A stretch of DNA of 64,000 nt from an uncultured Bacilli bacterium (GTDB lineage: Bacteria > Bacillota_I > Bacilli_A > RF39 > UBA660). The DNA is taken from contig CALVRR010000002.1 of NCBI GenBank assembly GCA_944358705.1, forward strand, positions 32,394 through 96,393, given 5' to 3'. Shown piece after piece: positions 8,716-15,883 of this stretch. The notes beneath the pieces were generated by a model that saw nothing but the letters and a program-made list of their open reading frames with translations, was not told the DNA's origin and ran no database searches. Each line of letters starts with the position of its first letter. Within the stretch, counting starts at the first letter, position 1. Position numbers and translations under genes: made by a program.

Positions 8716-10137
8716 ATGAAAGAGAAAAAAGAAGACTTTACTCCTTCTATAGTGGATCCTTCTTCTGTTGTTGATGCGGAAGCTGCTCGTGTTCGTCGGT
8801 CTATTTTTAAAATGTCTAGTCTTGGTAGTTTTTGTTCTGCTGGAATATTATTTTTTAGTTTTTTTCACACCTTGGGAGTTTCTAATGTTTTTTCTCTTCT
8901 TGGTGGTGTTGGTGTCGGTGCGTCTGTTGTAGGAGGAATTTTTGGTATTGTAAAAATGAATTATAAAAGAGAAGAACATTTTCATAAAACGTCTTACGCT
9001 ACTTCCTTGCAAATACGTCATAGGGTTGATGATCTTATCGATGGTAAGTTTGTTGTCTCTTCTAAAACGAATCGTTTTGATTCCATTATTCAAGGACGTC
9101 TTTCTCAATCTTCTATTGATTTGGATTCTTTTGATACTTATGCAATAAATCAATTTCTATATTTGTTAAATGTTAATTATTACCCTTGTGTTTTAAAGCA
9201 TTTTCCAACAATGTATAGAGAAGATATGATTATAGAAACGGTTGATCAGTTATTTACTTATTTAGTACAAAATGAAAAAAAACACTTTGGAGAGAAAGAA
9301 CTCAAACAATTTTTTCAGGGGTATTCATTATTATCTAAAAAAGAAAAAAAGAATTTCTTGAAGGAGTTTCAAAGTGGGCGTTATAAAAATAGTTATTATA
9401 AACGAAATCAATATGCGATTTTTCCTAAAAAAATGGATGAAGATGTTAGGCCAATTATTCCTATGTTTCAAATTAAGGAAGAAAAAGATAGTCATCAGTT
9501 GGATTTAGGTATTGTGTTAGATATCCAACAGAGAGTTTCTAGGTTGCCTGTGGATGCCCAGGGAAAGTATAATGCATGGCTTCATAAGACCGTTTTCGAA
9601 AATAAGAAAAATTCTTCAGAATCTAGTATGGAATTACGTGCACAACTATGTCGGTTGTTTGCGGAAGTGGAATTTGAACCGAAAGAAATTATTAGCCCTA
9701 AGATTTATCGTGAATATTTTCGACAATTTTCTTTCTTTGCAAATAGTCAAGAATTTGATTCTTTTTTTGAGAAAGGAATGGGACAATTTTATTCTATGAT
9801 TCAATTTTTAGAGGTTCACAAATCGAATATTGATTCTTTGGAATATTTGGAATTGCAGGGGGTGGCTACCGAAATATTTTATCAATTATTGATTCATCAA
9901 GAAAATTACACTACTGATATTTTGAAAAATATGCCTAATAATTACAAAAAAAATGTTTCTTCTTTTATTGAAAATCGATTCGATATGTTGTTGCAAAAGA
10001 AAGAATTCTCGAAAGATTCTATTGTTCAAAGATCTAGTGATACTCCAGTGGATTATTATATTGCTCAAGGGATAAAAGTGCTGCGAGAGAAGGATTCTCT
10101 TTTGGAAGAAGTGAACTCAAAGAAAGTTCTTTTATAA
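8716..10137 (+). CDS. Paralogous cluster protein D (membrane-anchored type), unknown function
   Basis: A 473-aa close paralogue of the preceding gene. The ATG at 8710 is too close to GGAGG, so the ATG at 8716 is chosen. Two hydrophobic segments (SLGSFCSAGILFFSFFHTLG and SLLGGVGVGASVVGGIFGIV, about residues 36-75) are followed by the shared middle block (LYLLNVNYYPCVLKHFPTMY). The C-terminal domain has LDIQQRVSRLP, MELRAQLCRLFAEVEF and PKIYREYFRQFSFF. The short stretch DSHQLDL between middle and C-terminal domains is identical to that in the 7189 gene, marking a recent tandem duplication. The gene ends at a bidirectional terminator facing the convergent soluble paralogue at 10182. Confidence 0.85.
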   Translation: MKEKKEDFTPSIVDPSSVVDAEAARVRRSIFKMSSLGSFCSAGILFFSFFHTLGVSNVFSLLGGVGVGASVVGGIFGIVKMNYKREEHFHKTSYATSLQIRHRVDDLIDGKFVVSSKTNRFDSIIQGRLSQSSIDLDSFDTYAINQFLYLLNVNYYPCVLKHFPTMYREDMIIETVDQLFTYLVQNEKKHFGEKELKQFFQGYSLLSKKEKKNFLKEFQSGRYKNSYYKRNQYAIFPKKMDEDVRPIIPMFQIKEEKDSHQLDLGIVLDIQQRVSRLPVDAQGKYNAWLHKTVFENKKNSSESSMELRAQLCRLFAEVEFEPKEIISPKIYREYFRQFSFFANSQEFDSFFEKGMGQFYSMIQFLEVHKSNIDSLEYLELQGVATEIFYQLLIHQENYTTDILKNMPNNYKKNVSSFIENRFDMLLQKKEFSKDSIVQRSSDTPVDYYIAQGIKVLREKDSLLEEVNSKKVLL

Positions 10138-10144
10138 AAAAAAT

Positions 10145-10170
10145 AATCCATAAATTATGGATTGTTTTTT
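10145..10170. terminator. Intrinsic terminator between convergent paralogues
   Basis: Stem AATCCAT (10145-10151) and ATGGATT (10157-10163), followed by a T-run and preceded by an A-run. It can serve both the + strand gene that ends at 10137 and the - strand gene that ends at 10182. Confidence 0.75.
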
Positions 10171-10197
10171 ATTGTTGTTTTTTATTGTTGTTTTTTA
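10162..10197. repeat. 13-bp tandem repeat across a gene end
   Basis: About 2.8 copies of the 13-bp unit TTGTTTTTTATTG (10162-10174, 10175-10187, then a partial copy to 10197). It overlaps the T-run of the terminator and the stop codon and last codons of the minus-strand gene. Thirteen is not a multiple of three, so a gain or loss of units within the coding part could alter that protein's end. Confidence 0.8.
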
Positions 10198-11474
10198 GAC
10201 ATGTTATTTTTCTGTAATATTTTACTTGCTTTTTTTATATATTCTTTGTTATCTTCGATTCCTTCTGTTAATAGTGGATAAATTTCTAATGCATTTCCTC
10301 CAGAGGATAGTTCTGTTTCTAAGTGGTTTTGCATTTGAAAGCGTATACTTTGTTCAAAGTCTGCTGATAGTGTTGTTAATATTTGTTCTTGGTGCTCTGG
10401 AAATTTTATTAAAAGAGTAGAAAGAATTGTGGTTGCTTTTTGATGTAGGGTATCATATTCTGCCAAGTTTGGTACTTCTTCTTGGTTTTGTATTTTATTT
10501 ACTAGTTGATAGAATGTTTCTAAATGACTTTCTAGGTCGTCTAAATTATCTGTACTTTGAATAGAGGTTAGAATATCTGTTAGATACTTATCTATATATT
10601 CTTCGTGGTCTTTTAATTTTGGTTGGTCTATATATTGAATATCTGCTAGTAAATTACAAAGTTTTGTTCTTAGTTCGAAGTCGCTTGCTAATGAATTTTC
10701 TTTTGTTGTCTGTAAGATTTCTTGTAGTCTAGTTTCATAAGATTTTCTTGTTTCTTGCGAATAAGTAGATAGAAGACTTCTTATTTCTAAAATTAAATCT
10801 AGAGTAGGAGATGGTTTAGGTTCTTGAATTTTATTTTCCTCGGTAAGAGTTTCTTCTATATGTGAACTTTCTATTACATCTCCTATATTCCATTCTTTTA
10901 TTTTGATAAGTTCTGAATGCGATAGTTTTTCTGGTTCAATAGAAAGACCATTGATATCTTTATAGTCTTTAAGATGGTTTACTAAAAAATTAATATATTC
11001 TCTGTATGTCTTGTTAACTTCTAGTTCTTCTATTTGTTCTTTTATTTCTTCTGGAGAAATTTGTTTATCCTCCTGAGGCAAAGCAATAAAATTAGCACTT
11101 ACTATATATTGGTATGGATCATTTTCATAGGTATATCCTGAGTTACCAAAAGTTGTCCTATTTCTAAATCTTAATGCTGGTATTAGAATAGTGGTTCCAA
11201 GAGCTAGTTCTATTTGTTTATTTTTGTTATAGTCGTAGTATTGACAGTATGGAATTTGTACTTTTTTTTCTATTCCTTTGGAGCGGATATAGGCTTTTAT
11301 TATTTTATCTTGGAGACTATATAAAAAATGGTTTGTTTTTTTCGTTATAGTTGTTAACGTATCTGTATCTATTGGTCTTTTTAAGACATAATAGGTTCTT
11401 AAATAACAATTATCTCTTTCCATGTATTGTTTTAATGATTCTTGTAAAGCGTTATCTTTGATTACTATTTTCAT
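10182..11474 (-). CDS. Paralogous cluster protein E (soluble type), unknown function
   Basis: A 430-aa soluble helical protein with GGGAG before the start. It is a more distant member of the same family. The N-terminal region has RTYYVLKRPID and LGTTILIPALR, aligning with the IYVLQ and CGTDIYIP blocks of the 4376 gene. The C-terminal domain is clear: LDLILEIRSLL, LQEILQTTKENSLASDFELR and LCNLLADIQY. The NS-x-FELRT-x-L core is closer to the membrane paralogues at 7189 and 8716 than to the other soluble members. The last codons and stop lie in a 13-bp tandem repeat. It is monocistronic and convergent with the 8716 gene. Function unknown. Confidence 0.83.
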   Translation of the reverse strand: MKIVIKDNALQESLKQYMERDNCYLRTYYVLKRPIDTDTLTTITKKTNHFLYSLQDKIIKAYIRSKGIEKKVQIPYCQYYDYNKNKQIELALGTTILIPALRFRNRTTFGNSGYTYENDPYQYIVSANFIALPQEDKQISPEEIKEQIEELEVNKTYREYINFLVNHLKDYKDINGLSIEPEKLSHSELIKIKEWNIGDVIESSHIEETLTEENKIQEPKPSPTLDLILEIRSLLSTYSQETRKSYETRLQEILQTTKENSLASDFELRTKLCNLLADIQYIDQPKLKDHEEYIDKYLTDILTSIQSTDNLDDLESHLETFYQLVNKIQNQEEVPNLAEYDTLHQKATTILSTLLIKFPEHQEQILTTLSADFEQSIRFQMQNHLETELSSGGNALEIYPLLTEGIEDNKEYIKKASKILQKNNMSKKQQ

Positions 11475-11627
11475 AATGATACTCCCTTTTTTTTTCGTGG
11501 CTATATTATACTATATATCTTTTATTTTGTAAATGATTTTGAAGTGTGTAAGATGAGGGATTCTTTTTTTTGTTGTTTTCTTCGTTTTGTGGTAAAATAG
11601 TACGTAATTTATGTGAAGGGGTGTTTT

Positions 11628-12776
11628 ATGGAAGATGATAAATTAGTACGATTCATTAGTAGTTTTGGTATTAGTTTTGGAGTGAGTGTTGTTTTTGGAA
11701 TTCCTTTTTTGAATGATCTTTCTTCCTTTTTGGCTATTTTAGGTGTATCTGTTGCTTTAACGCCAGGTGTTTCTCTTGGGGTGAAGAAAATAAATGAAAG
11801 ATGGTATGAAAAAGAAAAAAAGAGATTAAAAAGTGTAAAGCAATCTCTTGTCATGATGGCAGAGGATATATATGAGAAAGATAAAATCATTGGAAAGACA
11901 ACAACTAATTTTTATTCTAAGGTAGAAGATATGAAAAATGAGTTTTCTATATCTTTGGATAGTAATGATGTTAATCAAATTAATGATTTATTATATTTAA
12001 TTAATGCTAATTATTATGAAAAAATCGTTGGTACTAGACAGCCATATTGTAGAGAAGAGATTATTGATAAAGTAGTGAATCAAGTAGGTCTTTATTTTGT
12101 CTTAAAAGGTAATAGTGATTTTACTAGAAAAGATGTTTTTTGTATTTTAAAGAACTGTTATTTTATTAAAGATGAGTTGAAGAAAGAGATTTATGAGGAA
12201 TTTATTTCTTCGGAAGTTTCTTTTGGACGTTTTATTAGTCATTGTATTGAAAATCGTAATGTTGATATTATGGATAAAGATGCTTTTATTGAAGAAAAAA
12301 AGAAGGAACTTTCTTCTATGCCTAGTTTTGATATTTTTTCTCTTGATAGTTATGAAAAAATCATACAGGGACTTATTTCTGCGGATAGTTATTTAGAACA
12401 GTTTGGAGATGTTAATCAACTGGAATGGGATATGGAATCATTGAAGAATTTTCTATGTATTTTATTAAAAGATCATAGAAGTGAGCTTATTGCTTATGAT
12501 AGTAGTCAATCTAGTTTTGATATTGCTAGTAGTTTTATTTATAATGCTATGTGTTATGCAGTTGTTAATCAAAAACAGAGTATTGGTCCTTTCGAAATGC
12601 TTCATACACTTAGAAATTGGGAGAAGATTCCTTTTCAGTTACGTAGTGATGTTGCGACTGATGTTATAGAAAAGATGAATTTAGAAAGGGATAGTCATCC
12701 TTTTTATCAGAATCCGGTGAAAAAGAAAGCGGAGATTATTTCTTTTTCTAAATTAAAAAAACTGGATAATAAATAA
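11628..12776 (+). CDS. Paralogous cluster protein F (membrane-anchored, lacking the shared C-terminal domain)
   Basis: A 382-aa protein. The ATG at 11628 follows AAGGGGTG at good distance; an in-frame GTG at 11613 is less likely. It has two hydrophobic segments near the N-terminus (ISSFGISFGVSVVFGIP and FLAILGVSVALTPGVSLGV), then a charged region and the family middle domain (QINDLLYLINANYYEKIVG, VVNQVGLYFVLKGN, VFCILKNCYFIKDELKKEIY). After about residue 215 it departs from the longer membrane paralogues and does not show the FELRTQL/LLADV domain. The promoter region has a TAAAAT -10 at about 11593. It is likely the membrane partner of the divergent 10182 gene (inference from position). Confidence 0.8.
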   Translation: MEDDKLVRFISSFGISFGVSVVFGIPFLNDLSSFLAILGVSVALTPGVSLGVKKINERWYEKEKKRLKSVKQSLVMMAEDIYEKDKIIGKTTTNFYSKVEDMKNEFSISLDSNDVNQINDLLYLINANYYEKIVGTRQPYCREEIIDKVVNQVGLYFVLKGNSDFTRKDVFCILKNCYFIKDELKKEIYEEFISSEVSFGRFISHCIENRNVDIMDKDAFIEEKKKELSSMPSFDIFSLDSYEKIIQGLISADSYLEQFGDVNQLEWDMESLKNFLCILLKDHRSELIAYDSSQSSFDIASSFIYNAMCYAVVNQKQSIGPFEMLHTLRNWEKIPFQLRSDVATDVIEKMNLERDSHPFYQNPVKKKAEIISFSKLKKLDNK

Positions 12777-13024
12777 AATATGGTATTGTAGGAAGAAAAA
12801 TTTAAATTAGTTATTGAATATTCTGTCAATTTAAATAGCAAAACGGAGTGAATGTTGATTTTAATGTTATTGTTATGATGGAAATGGTATTTTTTAAGAA
12901 GTTTTTGAAAAGGTAAAAGTTAAGTAGAATTTGGTGCTCTAAGTTTTTGTTTACTTTTTTTTCGCTTTTTGTTATAATAAGGCCGGTTTCATACCTTATT
13001 GGAATATGTTGGGGGGATTTTGAG

Positions 13025-13786
13025 ATGCATAGATTAGTGAAATTTGGTGTTGAAAATGTGGAGGTTTTTGAACGGGGAGGGGAATCTTTTGTCTTAAAAA
13101 ACAAGCCAGGAATTCTTAATAAATTAAAGTTAGAAAATGATTTAGATTTTATTGAAGGTTATATTGAATATGCGCGTGAACAGGTTTGTGTTTATCATGA
13201 TGACATAAAAAAAACTAGAGAAAAACTGTTGAAAGTTCTTGGCGCTAGTGCTGGTGCTGTTGCTTTGGCTGGAGAGATTTGTTGTATCAGTGCTGCTAGT
13301 GATATTATTTCTAGTGTTTCTAATCAATTTATAGTTGCTCCTCTTACTCCAGACAATCCTATTGTTGGAACTGCAATAATTGGAAGTACAATATTAGGAG
13401 GTTGGATTTCACTTTTTTCTTCTTGGTTTTTTTCTTCTGTTTATCGTGAGGATTATCCAAAAATGAAGAAGGCTGCTACGATTTCTTGTGCTCTTGGAAA
13501 ATATTATTTAGAGTTATCTAAGAAGCTTACGGATGGTTCTTTTGATTCTTGTGATCTTATTACAAACGAAGAGCATATATTACTTACTGGAAGAAATCCG
13601 GGAGCGGATGAAAGTGCACATCTACAATATGATTTAGGACTTTGTGGTCTTTGGTGTAGTTGGTATGATTGGAATAATTCCAGGTCTCTTAGAGAAAGAT
13701 ATGGAGTTTCTAAAGCAGAGGTATCCAAACATCTTAAAGAAATAGTAGCAGCTCATGAATATGTTAAGCAAAAAAAATTATCTTAA
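13025..13786 (+). CDS. Two-helix membrane protein of unknown function
   Basis: A 253-aa protein. The open frame extends to a TTG at 12947, but GGGGGG (13011-13016) lies eight bases before the ATG at 13025, and a TATAAT box (about 12973) lies inside the longer version, so the ATG is the start. It has a soluble N-terminal ~75 residues, then two hydrophobic stretches (LLKVLGASAGAVALAGEICC and VGTAIIGSTILGGWISLFSS), and a C-terminal part with GLWCSWYDWNNS and SLRERYGVSKAEVSKHLKEI, the last resembling a helix-turn-helix. It follows the paralogous cluster and shares its two-segment anchor style, but I see no clear sequence homology with it. Confidence 0.72.
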   Translation: MHRLVKFGVENVEVFERGGESFVLKNKPGILNKLKLENDLDFIEGYIEYAREQVCVYHDDIKKTREKLLKVLGASAGAVALAGEICCISAASDIISSVSNQFIVAPLTPDNPIVGTAIIGSTILGGWISLFSSWFFSSVYREDYPKMKKAATISCALGKYYLELSKKLTDGSFDSCDLITNEEHILLTGRNPGADESAHLQYDLGLCGLWCSWYDWNNSRSLRERYGVSKAEVSKHLKEIVAAHEYVKQKKLS

Positions 13787-13896
13787 TAATATGGTTGTTG
13801 TTTTTCCATTTAATAGTTATTTTTAGATAAGAAGAGCTATCTGATTTTGAAAAAAATATTATTTTTTGTGGAATCATTTTTCGTTTTGTCAAATAT

Positions 13897-13937
13897 AGTA
13901 AAGTTTTCTTTGAAAAACTTTACTTTTTTGTTATAAT
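13897..13937 (+). promoter_or_regulatory. Overlapping terminator hairpin and parE promoter
   Basis: Stem AGTAAAGTTTT (13897-13907) and AAAACTTTACT (13914-13924) with a T-run reads as an intrinsic terminator. A perfect TATAAT (13932-13937) follows directly. The matching -35 position (TTTGAA, about 13909-13914) falls in the loop and right arm of the hairpin, so the two elements share bases. Confidence 0.65.
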
Positions 13938-13967
13938 AATTAGTAGCAAGATTAGGAGTGATAAGAC

Positions 13968-15869
13968 ATGGCGTTAAAATATGATGAGTCATCGATAAAA
14001 ATATTGGAAGGACTGGAAGCAGTTCGGAAAAGACCTGGTATGTATATAGGGTCTACTGATAAGAGAGGACTTCACCATCTAGTATGGGAAATTGTAGATA
14101 ATGCTATTGACGAAGCGATTAATGGGTTTGGTGACTATATTAAAATTATTTTACATAGTGATAAATCTGTCAGTGTAGAAGACCATGGACGTGGTATTCC
14201 TACTGGTATGCATGCTTCTGGTAAGTCTACTCCAGAAGTTATTTTTACGGTATTACATGCCGGTGGTAAATTTGAAAGTGATGGTTATAAAGTATCTGGT
14301 GGTCTTCATGGTGTAGGTAGTAGTGTTGTTAATGCACTTTCTCGTTGGATGGAAGTTACTATTAAACATGATAAGGGTGAATATTATATTCGATTTGAGA
14401 ATGGTGGACATGTTGCGGTACCTTTAAAGAAAGTTGGAACTACGAATAAATCTGGAACGGTTGTACGTTTTATGCCAGATGATACGATTTTTTCTACTAC
14501 AAATTTTTCTTATACAACGATTTGTGAAAGGATGCAGGAATCAGCTTTTCTTTTGAAAGGGATTACGATTGAAGTTATTGATGAAGAAGATGAGAGAAGC
14601 AGTAAATTTCATTACGAACGTGGTATTGAAGAATTTGTTGAAGATATGAATAAAGGTAAAAATACGCTTCATAAAGTTTTAGCAATCACTGGTACGAAAG
14701 ATAAGATGGAAGTAGATATTGCGATGCAATATACCGATTCTTATAATGAAACAATTGTAAGCTTTGTTAATAATGTTAAAACCATTGATGGCGGTACTCA
14801 TGAAGTTGGATTTAAGACGGCTTTAACGCGTGTTTTTAATGATTATGCGAAGAGTAATGGTTTTTTGAAAGCAAAAGATAAAGCGCTTGAGGGAAGTGAC
14901 GTTCGTGAAGGACTTACGGCAGTTATTAGTTTGAAGATTCCGGAAGGTATTTTACAATTTGAAGGTCAAACAAAAGGTAAACTTGGTACTCCAGGTGCAC
15001 GTGTTACAGTTGAAAATATTGTAACGGAACAAATGCGAGTTTTCTTAGAAGAAAATAAATCTATTGCGACTGAAATTATTAATAAGAGTTTACGTAGTAA
15101 AATTGCAAGAGAAGCCGCACGTAAAGCTCGTGAAGAAGCTCGTAAAGGAACAAGTAAGAAAAAAGAAGAGAGAAGTCTATCAGGTAAGCTTGCTCCTGCG
15201 CAAAGTAAAGATAAAACAAAAAAAGAATTATTCTTAGTCGAGGGAGATTCTGCAGGTGGATCTGCAAAACAAGCAAGAGATAGACGTTATCAAGCAATTC
15301 TTCCATTACGTGGTAAGGTTTTAAATACAGAAAAAACTAAAGAAGATGATATTTTAAAGAACGAAGAAATTAATACTATGATTTATACCATTGGTGCTGG
15401 ATACGGTTCTAACTTTGATATTGATGACTGTGAATATAGTAAAGTTATAATCATGAGTGATGCGGATGAAGATGGTGGACATATTCAGTGTTTATTATTA
15501 ACTTTCTTCTATCGTTATATGAAACCTTTAATTGAAGATGGACGTTTATTCGTAGCTCTTCCTCCATTATTTAAAGTTCAATCTGGTAAGAATGTTGAGT
15601 ATGCTTATACGATTGATGAGATGAAAGAAAAATCTAAGGGAAAACGTTGTGAAATCCAAAGATACAAAGGTCTTGGTGAAATGAATGCAGATCAGTTGGG
15701 GGAGACTACCATGCATCCAGGTAGCCGTACTTTGATTCGTGTTAATATTGAAGATGCACAATTAGCTGAAAAACGTGTTTCTGTTCTTATGGGAGATGAA
15801 GTTGCTCCAAGAAAAGAATGGATTGATGAGAATGTTGAGTTTACCTTAGAAGATGAGTATAAAATATAG
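13968..15869 (+). CDS. parE: DNA topoisomerase IV subunit B (ParE)
   Basis: ATPase and TOPRIM subunit of topoisomerase IV (633 aa), which with ParC decatenates chromosomes. The GHKL ATPase domain has GLEAVRKRPGMYIG, EIVDNAIDEA, VEDHGRGIPTG and GGLHGVGSSVVNALS. TOPRIM residues are Glu425 in VEGDSAGGSAKQ and Asp498/Asp500 in MSDADEDGGHI; the usual sequence is SDADTDGAHI, so Glu and Gly replace the common Thr/Val and Ala, but the metal-binding acidic residues remain. The C-terminus has RYKGLGEMNADQL. Pairing with parC 14 nt downstream, and the ParC-type partner motifs, support ParE over GyrB. Confidence 0.93.
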   Translation: MALKYDESSIKILEGLEAVRKRPGMYIGSTDKRGLHHLVWEIVDNAIDEAINGFGDYIKIILHSDKSVSVEDHGRGIPTGMHASGKSTPEVIFTVLHAGGKFESDGYKVSGGLHGVGSSVVNALSRWMEVTIKHDKGEYYIRFENGGHVAVPLKKVGTTNKSGTVVRFMPDDTIFSTTNFSYTTICERMQESAFLLKGITIEVIDEEDERSSKFHYERGIEEFVEDMNKGKNTLHKVLAITGTKDKMEVDIAMQYTDSYNETIVSFVNNVKTIDGGTHEVGFKTALTRVFNDYAKSNGFLKAKDKALEGSDVREGLTAVISLKIPEGILQFEGQTKGKLGTPGARVTVENIVTEQMRVFLEENKSIATEIINKSLRSKIAREAARKAREEARKGTSKKKEERSLSGKLAPAQSKDKTKKELFLVEGDSAGGSAKQARDRRYQAILPLRGKVLNTEKTKEDDILKNEEINTMIYTIGAGYGSNFDIDDCEYSKVIIMSDADEDGGHIQCLLLTFFYRYMKPLIEDGRLFVALPPLFKVQSGKNVEYAYTIDEMKEKSKGKRCEIQRYKGLGEMNADQLGETTMHPGSRTLIRVNIEDAQLAEKRVSVLMGDEVAPRKEWIDENVEFTLEDEYKI

Positions 15870-15883
15870 AAGAGGGTGAAGTT

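Noticed and set aside
12777..13024. Additional gene or structured RNA in the 248-nt gap after the 11628 gene
   Set aside because: Only an AT-rich dyad (ATTTAAATT/AATTTAAAT) and the promoter of the next gene are visible; no open frame with a start signal.
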